A stretch of DNA of 64,000 bases from Bacteroidota bacterium. GTDB taxonomy: Bacteria > Bacteroidota > Bacteroidia > Chitinophagales > LD1. The stretch's first letter is position 1. Every line of letters starts with the position of its first letter. Below, in pieces: positions 42,057 to 49,936 of the stretch. Location of the stretch: contig CANJZE010000012.1 in assembly GCA_947479455.1 (NCBI GenBank), forward strand, positions 1-64,000. Direction: 5' to 3'. Under the pieces are notes generated by a model. It saw only the letters and a list, made by a program, of their open reading frames with translations, was not told the DNA's origin and did not search any database. Position numbers and translations under genes: made by a program.

Positions 42057-43331
42057 TTATCGAAAAATAATCATGGCAGGTTTTCGCGCATCAACGGGGC
42101 GCAAACTTTGTAAGTGTTGGGCAGAAACAAAATTCAAATTAGGTGTAACACGCAATTTTGATTGTAGCGATGTTTTAATTTTCTGCTCTGCGGTATCTAA
42201 ACTACCCGCAAGTGCTATATGAATTTGAATTTCATCCGTATTTAAATCGTTCTTGGTTATTTCAACAACGTAATCTTTCACTTCTGCCACCGCGCTTAGC
42301 GCATCATAAATTGATGGTGGGAAAATAGTAGTGCCTTTATACTTTATCATTTGGTTTTTTCTGCCAACAACAGGCGATAGACGAATAGTATTTCTTCCGC
42401 AAGCGCATGGCTCATCGAAATAACAACAAACATCACCGGTGCGATAACGCAGTAACGGCATTCCTTCAATCCCCAAACTTGTAATAGTTACTTCGCCAAA
42501 CTCTCCTGACTTCAACTGCTTTCCTTCATCATCCAAAATTTCGACAATCAACAATTCGGGGTTGTGATGTCCCCCTTTTCCGTGTTCGCATTCAGTGAAA
42601 GCCGTTTGCATTTCGGTTGAAGCGTAAGTAGAAAACAGTTTCAAATTCCATTTCTCCTGAATTCTTTTTGCCAAAGTATTCGCAGATAAATCTGCATGGC
42701 GAACGGGTTCGCCAATACAAATAGCGCGTTCTATTCCCGATTTGTTTACATCAATGTTGTTTGCTTCTGCGTAATCAATCAACTTTAAAATAAATGAAGG
42801 CACAGCAACAATTGCATTTGGTTTAAAGCGGTGAATGTTTTCCCATTGCATTTGCGGAGAGATAGGACCAACACGAACAGCAGCGGCACCCAATTTTCTT
42901 ATACCAAGGTAATACGCCATCCCCGCCATAAATTGGCGATCAAGAGTTAGCATTAACTGATAAACATCCGTTGGTTTTCCATTGGCAGAGATGAACGATT
43001 GCTCTTCATTATAAGCTAAACGTTGCAAATCATTTTCGGTTAAAGCAATTGTAACCGGAGAACCAGTTGTGCCCGAAGTAGTGGAGTAATCAATGATTTT
43101 ATTTTTCGGCACACAGAGGAAATCATAATTGTGGTTACTGAAATCATCTTTGGTTGTAGTTGGCAGCTGAGCTAAATCTTCAAACGTGTTTATGTTTTCG
43201 AATTCAATTTTGTTTTCTGCAAACAGCTTTTTGTAGTAAAGAGAATTAGCTTGTAGATAAGCTAATTGCTCTTTCAGCTTTTCTTCTTGAAAAATTTTTA
43301 TGGCTGAAAGAGAATGCGTTTCTGATTTCAT
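42057..43331 (-). CDS. PaaK-like AMP-forming adenylate ligase
   Basis: A 424-residue adenylate-forming enzyme resembling phenylacetate-CoA ligase/coenzyme F390 synthetase family members. The ATP motif TTSGTTGSPVTIAL, a LFSTYASTEMQTAFTECEHG acceptor region and LLRYRTGDVCCYFDEPCACG are typical. It should activate an aromatic or fatty acid as its AMP derivative and pass it to CoA or an acyl carrier protein. It overlaps the acpS-like gene by four bases and is last of a four-gene operon. The substrate is unknown; the CACG Cys pair can bind a metal or be structural. Downstream hairpin at 42011-42026 has no T tract. Confidence 0.85.
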   Translation of the reverse strand: MKSETHSLSAIKIFQEEKLKEQLAYLQANSLYYKKLFAENKIEFENINTFEDLAQLPTTTKDDFSNHNYDFLCVPKNKIIDYSTTSGTTGSPVTIALTENDLQRLAYNEEQSFISANGKPTDVYQLMLTLDRQFMAGMAYYLGIRKLGAAAVRVGPISPQMQWENIHRFKPNAIVAVPSFILKLIDYAEANNIDVNKSGIERAICIGEPVRHADLSANTLAKRIQEKWNLKLFSTYASTEMQTAFTECEHGKGGHHNPELLIVEILDDEGKQLKSGEFGEVTITSLGIEGMPLLRYRTGDVCCYFDEPCACGRNTIRLSPVVGRKNQMIKYKGTTIFPPSIYDALSAVAEVKDYVVEITKNDLNTDEIQIHIALAGSLDTAEQKIKTSLQSKLRVTPNLNFVSAQHLQSLRPVDARKPAMIIFR

Positions 43332-43699
43332 TTAGTTTCAATTATTACAAATGCTATGGCTGTTTCATTAATGTGCGAAAGAGAAACGTGAATTAGTCCT
43401 CCGCCTTTTTGTTCAAATAATTTTAATGTTTCTCCGCTAAGTTCAATGAATGGTTTTCCTAATTCATCATTCAGAATTTCTACTTCATTGATATTCATTT
43501 TATCTCTCCATCCGGTACCGAGTGCTTTGAAAAAAGCTTCTTTACCTGCTGCACGCACTGCAAAACTTTGACACGATTTATCTTTATCGCAATATTCTAT
43601 TTCGCGTTTTGAAAATGCTTTTTCTTTCAACGAAACATTTTCAATTGCCTTTTTAACTCGAGCTACTTCTATTATGTCTGTGCCTGTTCCCAATATCAT
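43328..43699 (-). CDS. acpS: Holo-ACP synthase (AcpS-type phosphopantetheinyl transferase)
   Basis: A 123-residue AcpS. The N-terminal MILGTGTDIIEVARVKK holds the Mg-binding Asp8, and FAVRAAGKEAFFKALGTGW holds the second Mg ligand Glu; LIHVSLSHINETAIAFVII is the C-terminal strand pair. It transfers 4'-phosphopantetheine from CoA to a carrier-protein Ser. It sits between a C45-type acyltransferase and a PaaK-like ligase, overlapping each by four bases, so it could activate the carrier used by this pathway as well as, or instead of, housekeeping ACP. No ACP gene is in the window. Confidence 0.93.
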   Translation of the reverse strand: MILGTGTDIIEVARVKKAIENVSLKEKAFSKREIEYCDKDKSCQSFAVRAAGKEAFFKALGTGWRDKMNINEVEILNDELGKPFIELSGETLKLFEQKGGGLIHVSLSHINETAIAFVIIETK

Positions 43700-45372
43700 T
43701 GCAACACTTTTATTTCTTCTCGCATTTTATCGGCTTCATGTGTGTCATTAATCTCTTTGGTAAGTGCCATTTCATAATACTTTCTTGAATTACCTTTATT
43801 TTTTCTGTATTTAAAATAATCGCCAAGCAATTTATAAGTTTCCCAAAATTCAGGATTAGCATCAACAAAAATTGCCTGAAACGCATACTCGTTATCAAAT
43901 GGTTGATCGTTTTTTATTGCATTAATCAAATGCTTTTTACAGTCTCTCCAGCGTTGAAAATCTTTCCACTGAAAAGAAAATAAAAATGTATCGGCAGGAA
44001 TAGTTAAACCGATTTCTTTCAACTCACGATTATCCTTTAAGTTCGGTGCTTCCGCAAACACTTTCTTCAAATCGTAACAAACAAACTCTCCTAATTGGTA
44101 TGGATTTGCTGTTACCCAAAAACGCAACTTCTCCGGCTGAAAAATAATGGCGTGATGAGAGATTAATTGATTCAATGCTTTCTCGTTTCCAATTCCTATG
44201 TTTTTATCGTGCAATCCTTTTTGGTCGCGAAGAATTGAAGCTACGTTTTTATAATTGAGTTTGCCGTTGCGATTCATCAGTTCCCCCAAGCGATGAAAGC
44301 GATACATGGATGCGCTCGTTTCAATATTTTCAATGTTGTTCTTATCGTTTTTGAAACTGTCGCTTTGATAATGATTTGCACAAAGAATAAAGTCAGTATC
44401 GCTGTTAAATAGAACAGTTTTAGTGATGCTCTTTTCTATCAATGCTGTTTTATGGTCGGGTGCAGAGCCAATCATCAAAGTTTCGCAGACAAATGTTTTC
44501 CGCTTTTTTGCAATGGCAAATGCTTCATCAATATTGTTAGCGTATTGCAAAACTTCTCTGGCAAGAATTGAAATAGGCATTGTAGCTCCATTCGGAATAT
44601 CACTCTTAGCCGCATTGATAGTAACGGTAATTCCTTTTTCGTTCATACCCGAAACACAACCCATAAAACCCGCCCAAGTTATCATCGCGAATTTGTTTCC
44701 CTGTTTCGGATTGCAGAAGTAAACGATTTTGTTTTCAGCAAATTTATCGCCCAAATAAAAATCAAGATTGCGACCTATAATCATAGATGAATCAGTACTT
44801 CGCTCATTCCATGCCGCAAATGAAGTGCAACCAACCAGCGCCAAACTTTGCAGTGCATGGCCAATGTCATGCGCGGCATGATAGTTCAACATTCTATCGT
44901 AAGCGGGATTGATAAAATCAAATTCGTGCGGAGCAGAAAATGATTCACCGTAAATCTCGAGCTTATTTTCCTCCGGAAAATTTTCATCTAAATGGCGGTT
45001 GAATACACGCGTAAACCAGCCAAGAAATTTTAAGTAAGAATTATTGAGAACGAGATTGTGAATCTGGTCAACGAAGGCAACTTCCTGAGAGTAGAGCAAT
45101 TCCTTTTCGAGTTTGCCGGTAATTACTCCACGCTCAAAAGGTTCGCCTTCTACATATTCTTCCCACAAACCACTTTCGCTTTTACGCAACCAATTATTGC
45201 CAATGCGATAAAAATTGTCTCCAACTTTTTCGCGCTGTAAATTCAAACATGATTTATCTTTTACCTCTGGAATATGCGGAGCTAAACCGTATTGAATATA
45301 TAGCCCGCCCAAAAGCAAAAGCAGCAGAACAAAACCAAATAAGTATGCAATTGCTTTAAGCAGTTTGCGCAT
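43696..45372 (-). CDS. C45-family (penicillin-acylase-like) Ntn acyltransferase/hydrolase
   Basis: A 558-residue protein with one N-terminal membrane helix (about 5-27) and a large domain of the C45 acyl-CoA:6-aminopenicillanate acyltransferase type. The nucleophile Cys is in ALVGCTSFAAWNERST, where self-cleavage normally exposes Cys as the new N-terminus; then IIGRNLDFYLGD and GCVSGMNEKGITVTINAAKS follow as in the family. A TPR-like tail is present (ENFW... KLLGDYFKYRKNKGNSRKYYEMALT). Anchored to the membrane, it probably cleaves or forms an amide/ester with an acyl chain. Overlaps: 17 bases with the FAD enzyme gene, four with acpS. Confidence 0.8.
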   Translation of the reverse strand: MRKLLKAIAYLFGFVLLLLLLGGLYIQYGLAPHIPEVKDKSCLNLQREKVGDNFYRIGNNWLRKSESGLWEEYVEGEPFERGVITGKLEKELLYSQEVAFVDQIHNLVLNNSYLKFLGWFTRVFNRHLDENFPEENKLEIYGESFSAPHEFDFINPAYDRMLNYHAAHDIGHALQSLALVGCTSFAAWNERSTDSSMIIGRNLDFYLGDKFAENKIVYFCNPKQGNKFAMITWAGFMGCVSGMNEKGITVTINAAKSDIPNGATMPISILAREVLQYANNIDEAFAIAKKRKTFVCETLMIGSAPDHKTALIEKSITKTVLFNSDTDFILCANHYQSDSFKNDKNNIENIETSASMYRFHRLGELMNRNGKLNYKNVASILRDQKGLHDKNIGIGNEKALNQLISHHAIIFQPEKLRFWVTANPYQLGEFVCYDLKKVFAEAPNLKDNRELKEIGLTIPADTFLFSFQWKDFQRWRDCKKHLINAIKNDQPFDNEYAFQAIFVDANPEFWETYKLLGDYFKYRKNKGNSRKYYEMALTKEINDTHEADKMREEIKVLQ

Positions 45373-46885
45373 TCGCTTCTAAAATTTTATTCAACAAATA
45401 TTCTTTACCAACAATTGCACCGCAAGTTACCAAGGCACTTTCCGTAACGCCTAACACGCCATGCAAATTTACATTCTGCCCTGTCAACAACAGATTGGGC
45501 ACTTTTGTTTTTACTGAAATCATTGTCTTCACGGGTTCGTTAAAGTCTTTCACAATGCCATACATATTGCCATCATCTGTTCCCATATAATCGCGATAAG
45601 AAAGAGGCGAAGAAGTATAATACGACTGAACGCATTCGCGAATATTCGGAAACTTAATTGCGATTGTATCCAAAAGTTTTTCCGCTTTCTGTTTTTTAAA
45701 TACCTGATACTCTTCGTTGCGATTATTTTCTTCTAACGTTGTGTGAAAAGTATCTTTCCATTTTTCAACTTCTTCAAAACGCATGTAAGTCATCACTGTA
45801 ATTGCTTCGGCAAATTCATTTTGCTTTTCGGGAACTTCTTCGAACATAGCATACATCATAGGCCAGTTGTCGTTGGTATGATTCGCACTCTCCCAAACAT
45901 TCTCTTGATTGAAGTAATAATAATTGCGATTGCGAAACGGAATGGTGTTTGGCTTTAAAATTAAATACAAAACAAAAGTGGAAATTGAATTCTCTAATGA
46001 ATTAATCCGATTACGATAAGCGGGGCGAATAGCATCCGTCTCCGTCAACTCTAAAGTTTTTGCCGGATGAATGTTAGAGATAAAAAGTTCTGCCTCTATC
46101 TTTTCCCTATTGCTTAGTGTTACAGATTTTGCAATTCCGTTTTCTACATCAATGCTTTTTACTTCGTTTTTGCGAAGAATCTCTCCGCCATTTTCTTTGA
46201 TGATACGCGCCATCAGTTTCACAATTTGGTCGCCACCGTTTTTAATTTTGTAAGCGCTTTCGATATAACTGTTTACTACTAAAGCATGAACATAGAGCGG
46301 AGTTTTTTCTGTTCCAGCATACAAGAGATTCGTTCCTGCTAAAACATTTTGCAATTTTTTGTTCGCTGTCAATTTTTCGAAATAATCTTTCGCACCAATT
46401 GTAAGCGGACTCATATCCTCCGGTTCTCCTTCTCGAAGATTGTATAATGGAATGCTATCGCAAATACGTTGCATATCCATGCAATATTTTTCAATTGCAA
46501 TTTCTTCTTCAGGAAATTTTGAAATCAGAATACGTTTAAAATTTTCGTAGCCCATTCCATAGGCGTATTCTTCTGCATCTTCTTTAAAAAATACCATATC
46601 AAATCCTTCTTCATCCATGCGCACAGTTTCTAATCGTTCCATGATGCCGAGATAGTTGAAGATCTTATAGAGAGAATTTTCTTTCGACAAACCACCGATG
46701 TAGTGAACACCGGTATCGAAGGTCACGCCTTCGCGTCTGAATGTTTGAAGCGAACCGCCTATCTGCTCGTTTTTTTCAATAATGCAAACACGCTTACCTT
46801 CTTTGCTCAGGATAGTGCCGCACACCATTCCGCCTAAACCACTGCCGATGATGACAACATCAAAATGTTTTTTGCTGATTTCCAT
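45356..46885 (-). CDS. NAD(P)/FAD-dependent oxidoreductase, phytoene desaturase/retinol saturase-like
   Basis: A 509-residue flavoprotein. The dinucleotide fold VVIIGSGLGGMVCGTILSKE (residues 10-29) with Glu then IIEKNEQIGGSLQTF matches the CrtI/RetSat family, and the C-terminal NLLLTGQNVNLHGVLGVTESALVTCG closes the FAD site. Relatives desaturate or saturate polyunsaturated chains (carotenoids, retinol, aryl polyenes). It is the first gene of the overlapping operon with the C45 enzyme (17-base overlap), AcpS and PaaK-like ligase. It begins 31 bases downstream of the cytochrome c gene and may be transcribed from its promoter. Confidence 0.82.
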   Translation of the reverse strand: MEISKKHFDVVIIGSGLGGMVCGTILSKEGKRVCIIEKNEQIGGSLQTFRREGVTFDTGVHYIGGLSKENSLYKIFNYLGIMERLETVRMDEEGFDMVFFKEDAEEYAYGMGYENFKRILISKFPEEEIAIEKYCMDMQRICDSIPLYNLREGEPEDMSPLTIGAKDYFEKLTANKKLQNVLAGTNLLYAGTEKTPLYVHALVVNSYIESAYKIKNGGDQIVKLMARIIKENGGEILRKNEVKSIDVENGIAKSVTLSNREKIEAELFISNIHPAKTLELTETDAIRPAYRNRINSLENSISTFVLYLILKPNTIPFRNRNYYYFNQENVWESANHTNDNWPMMYAMFEEVPEKQNEFAEAITVMTYMRFEEVEKWKDTFHTTLEENNRNEEYQVFKKQKAEKLLDTIAIKFPNIRECVQSYYTSSPLSYRDYMGTDDGNMYGIVKDFNEPVKTMISVKTKVPNLLLTGQNVNLHGVLGVTESALVTCGAIVGKEYLLNKILEANAQTA

Positions 46886-46916
46886 TAGATGGAAGGATGA
46901 AAAAAGCCCGGTTAAT

Positions 46917-47540
46917 TTACTGCTTTAATGTAGCCACGTATTGAACTACTGCATTTAAATCTGCATCGGTCAAAACATCTTCCTTAAAGCCAGGCATAGC
47001 GTTTTTGCCCGAGCGTATGAAAAGTCTTTGTTCTGTATCGGTCAGTTTTGAGAGCGACAAATCTTTAGCCCCACTAATACCCCCATTACCTATTTGCCCG
47101 TGGCATTGTGCGCACTTGTTCGTGTAAATTAATTTGCCCGCAATTATCGGGTCTTCGATAGCAGAGGTGTCAACCTTAGCACCTGTCTTCGCTTTCTTGT
47201 TCATTTCAGCCAAACCATAACTCATCACAATCAGGAACACCGCAACAAAAGCGAGAATTTTATTTCCCTTCTTAAAACCAATTATTGCCAATGGAATAGA
47301 AGCGACAACGCAAATTACTTTTACCGTAAGCAATGTAGAAAGTGCCGCTCCGCCAACCAACATGCCGATTCCTGTAGCTAAAAATCCGAAACTCAAAATC
47401 ATTTCCGGAACCTTAGTAATTTTTGAATACTTAGCCAACAGTTCGTTGCGGTTCAAAATCAAGAGAACCAATTTAACAACGTAGTGAAGCAAAAAGAGAA
47501 GGACAAAAAGTTTGTGGCTGTGGAGTAGACCTGTATACAT
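46917..47540 (-). CDS. Membrane domain fused to c-type cytochrome
   Basis: A 207-residue fusion. Residues 1-125 hold four membrane helices (first LLHSHKLFVLLFLLHYVVKL) resembling SirB-type small membrane proteins. The C-terminal domain (about 135-207) is a cytochrome c: haem motif CAQCH, GNGGISGAKDLS and a distal Met in NAMPGFKEDVL. It should be an electron carrier anchored to the inner membrane with its haem in the periplasm. The redox partner is unknown. Downstream FAD oxidoreductase (31-base gap) may be co-transcribed. A TATATTCG box (47559-47566) lies 18 bases upstream of the start. Confidence 0.75.
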   Translation of the reverse strand: MYTGLLHSHKLFVLLFLLHYVVKLVLLILNRNELLAKYSKITKVPEMILSFGFLATGIGMLVGGAALSTLLTVKVICVVASIPLAIIGFKKGNKILAFVAVFLIVMSYGLAEMNKKAKTGAKVDTSAIEDPIIAGKLIYTNKCAQCHGQIGNGGISGAKDLSLSKLTDTEQRLFIRSGKNAMPGFKEDVLTDADLNAVVQYVATLKQ

Positions 47541-47584
47541 AGTTTATTTTTTGTGCTGCGAATATAGAGGGAAAAGCGAAGCGA

Positions 47585-47992
47585 TTACAAATACTCAATC
47601 TTCACTTTAAGGTCGGCAAATTTTTTAATCATGGCGCTTACACCGCAATATTTTTCTTGTGAAAGATTGACCGCTTTCTCCATTTTGCTTTTGTCTTCCT
47701 CTTTTAAGTTGATGAAGTAAGTAAGATGAATAGTGTGATACGTTTTCGGATGCGCTTCGGTCAGTTCACCTTCTACATCAATTTTAAAATCAGAAAACTC
47801 AACGCGCATTTTCCGCAGCAGGTCAACCACATCAATGGCGGTGCAGCCGGCAAGTGATGAAAGAATCAATGCTTTGGGTCTTACGCCTGTCGAAATGCTT
47901 TCTTCAGCTGCATCAATACGAATTGTCTTTCCGTTTTGAAGTGCATCGAATTTTTCTTCGCCAAGATGTGTCAATGAAATTTTGTGGCTCAT
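47585..47992 (-). CDS. OsmC/Ohr-family protein
   Basis: A 135-residue peroxiredoxin-like protein. The two reactive Cys lie in ILSSLAGCTAIDVVDLLRKM and SQEKYCGVSAMI, the expected OsmC positions, and the central strand region (IDVEGELTEAHPKTYHTIHL) is typical. It would reduce organic hydroperoxides or act in a wider sulfur-handling role; the OsmC branch with a CxxC-free, Glu-rich core is mainly uncharacterised. It lies 44 bases upstream of the cytochrome c fusion in the same direction. Confidence 0.85.
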   Translation of the reverse strand: MSHKISLTHLGEEKFDALQNGKTIRIDAAEESISTGVRPKALILSSLAGCTAIDVVDLLRKMRVEFSDFKIDVEGELTEAHPKTYHTIHLTYFINLKEEDKSKMEKAVNLSQEKYCGVSAMIKKFADLKVKIEYL

Positions 47993-48015
47993 AGATTTGT
48001 TTCTTTCTGTTTACC

Positions 48016-48067
48016 CTTCGAGAAGCTCAGGGGGACAACTTGCGTTGTCATGCTGAGCTTGTCGAAG
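48016..48067. repeat. Palindromic intergenic repeat (CTGAGCTTGTCGAAG type), second copy
   Basis: Arms 48016-48037 and 48046-48067 are inverted complements at 18 of 22 positions around an 8-base loop. The right arm repeats the left arm of the copy at 25570-25632 with one difference and is followed by the same GCATCTT. It lies immediately after the M1 peptidase stop on the minus strand. Confidence 0.75.
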
Positions 48068-48071
48068 CATC

Positions 48072-49769
48072 TTACATTAATTTCTTCACTTCAATATACA
48101 TCAGGTCTTCATTCACTTTAAAGTCAGTTTCCTTTTTCAGTTTGACCGTAGTGGTTTGAAATTCATTGGTGCCTTTTAAAACCTGTTTCGGATTTTCTAT
48201 TGTAGAAACAAACACTGGCATTTTGAAATCTTTTGCATCAACCGCCCAGCGATAGCTCAATTCAAATTCGCCTTTCTTCAACTTCTTCAGCTTGTATTCA
48301 AACACCGGAATTTTCGGGAACTTTAAATACTGTTCAAAAACAGGCAGTAAATCTTTTCCGGTTTTTCGGCAGAAATACATCGCTACATTTTCATAACTCA
48401 CATTCTTCATTTTGAAACTCGTGTCACACATGCCTTTGATAATGCTCCACCATTTTTCATCATCATTTACAATAGAGCGAAGTGTATTGATAAACAGCGC
48501 GCCTTTGCTATACATATCACCATCGCCCTCTTCGTTTACACCGTAAACACCTACCATGGGTTTTTTATTGCCGATGTGATTTTTCTTTTTGTTGATGTAT
48601 TGAATAGCCGTATCGTGACCGAACATGCACTCCACATAAATTGATTCGGTGTAAGTGCCGAAGCTTTCGTGAATCCACATGTCGGCAATGTCTTTACAAC
48701 TCACACTGTTGCCCCACCACTCGTGTGCGCTTTCGTGAATAATGATGTAATCGAAATCGAGACCCATGCCCGAGTAATCGTTACCCGCATAACCCGTTAG
48801 ATATTTATTGCCGTAAGCAATAGCACTCTGATGCTCCATGCCGAGATAAGGAGTTTCCACGAGCGCATATCCATCTTTCCAGAAAGGATATTTGCCGAGA
48901 TATTTTTCGTAGCACTTCAACATCGGTTTTACCTGCGTGAACTGCAATTTCGCTTTGTCGAGATTGTAGCGCATGACATAATAATCGAGAGCGAGTTTTG
49001 AATTATCATCTGCTACATACTCTTCACTGAACTGAACGTAGTCACCAATGCTAAGCGTAACGTTGTAGTTGTTGATGGGATAGTGAACGAACCAGTGAAA
49101 CGAAGTGGTGGTATCTTTTTCTTCGCGACTTTCCATTTCAGTGCCGTTCGAAATGCAACGCAAACCATCGGGCACATCACACCAAATGCTCATGCTGTCG
49201 GGTTCGTCACCCAAATAATCTTTGCAGGGCCACCAGCAACTTGCACCCATGCCTTCGCACGAAACGGCAATCCATGGCTTACCGTTTTTGTCTTGTGTCC
49301 AGGTGAAGCCGCCATCCCATGGTGCGCGTTTTGCAATGATTGGTTTTCCATTGTAGCGCACTTCTATCTCGCCATTCAAACCGCGCTTCATAAAATCATT
49401 CAAATCCACAAACACCGCGTTGAACTCTCTTCGGTATTTAACCGCTTCGCCATTTTGTTTTATAGAAACAATATTCAGGTTAGCGAACAAATCAATCTGC
49501 ATGGTTTTAAAATCCTCAATGGCTTTAAACACAATGCGGTTGGTGCCTGAAATTGATTGTGTGGCGGTGTCAATCTTCACTTTCAAATCATAGAAGGTAA
49601 CATCGTAACAAGTTCGCGCGTGACATAATCCTCCGCGTAAACTATCGGCACGGGTGTATTCTTTCTTTTGGTCAACGAGGGATTGAGCAAGTGATGATTG
49701 AAAATTGAAAATTGAAAAGTAAATACAGAGAGAAATAATCTTTATTGAGTTTGTTTTCATCGGGTTCAA
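48072..49769 (-). CDS. M1-family metallopeptidase, secreted
   Basis: A 565-residue zinc aminopeptidase-type enzyme. The zinc site HESAHEWWGNSV is near residue 345, with the third ligand Glu in DMWIHESFGTYTE, and the GxMEN-like exopeptidase motif is replaced by YLGMEHQSAIAY (GMEHQ), as in many Bacteroidota members. The N-terminus is a signal peptide whose core (FSIFNFQSSLAQ) is encoded by three ATTGAAA heptamers (49697-49717). It should act in the periplasm or outside the cell. The short C-terminal domain ends without a T9SS signal. The second Met (residue 4) is an alternative start. Confidence 0.9.
   Translation of the reverse strand: MNPMKTNSIKIISLCIYFSIFNFQSSLAQSLVDQKKEYTRADSLRGGLCHARTCYDVTFYDLKVKIDTATQSISGTNRIVFKAIEDFKTMQIDLFANLNIVSIKQNGEAVKYRREFNAVFVDLNDFMKRGLNGEIEVRYNGKPIIAKRAPWDGGFTWTQDKNGKPWIAVSCEGMGASCWWPCKDYLGDEPDSMSIWCDVPDGLRCISNGTEMESREEKDTTTSFHWFVHYPINNYNVTLSIGDYVQFSEEYVADDNSKLALDYYVMRYNLDKAKLQFTQVKPMLKCYEKYLGKYPFWKDGYALVETPYLGMEHQSAIAYGNKYLTGYAGNDYSGMGLDFDYIIIHESAHEWWGNSVSCKDIADMWIHESFGTYTESIYVECMFGHDTAIQYINKKKNHIGNKKPMVGVYGVNEEGDGDMYSKGALFINTLRSIVNDDEKWWSIIKGMCDTSFKMKNVSYENVAMYFCRKTGKDLLPVFEQYLKFPKIPVFEYKLKKLKKGEFELSYRWAVDAKDFKMPVFVSTIENPKQVLKGTNEFQTTTVKLKKETDFKVNEDLMYIEVKKLM
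49697..49717. repeat. Heptanucleotide tandem repeat in signal-peptide codons
   Basis: Three perfect ATTGAAA units (plus strand) within the M1 peptidase signal sequence. A gain or loss of one unit shifts the frame. Confidence 0.75.
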
Positions 49770-49774
49770 ATTTG

Positions 49775-49837
49775 CTACGCAACCTACTAACTTCCTAAAG
49801 GAAGAACCGCCACGCGTGAACAGCCGAGTTTGCGTAG
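49775..49837. repeat. Structured inverted repeat upstream of M1 gene
   Basis: CTACGCAACCT (49775-49785) and its near-complement AGTTTGCGTAG (49827-49837) enclose a smaller CTTCC-TAAA-GGAAG hairpin (49791-49804) and an ACGCGT core. It lies in the 167-base gap between the divergent M1 and metallophosphoesterase genes. Could be a repeat element or a 5' leader RNA structure; nothing identifies it. Confidence 0.45.
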
Positions 49838-49936
49838 TAGTTCTGTTTTGAAATTCGCAATTGCTAATTTGTTATTACAGTTTCGAAATTGAAATAAATT
49901 GCCGACTTATTCGTGTTCACTAAAATGATTTAAAAA

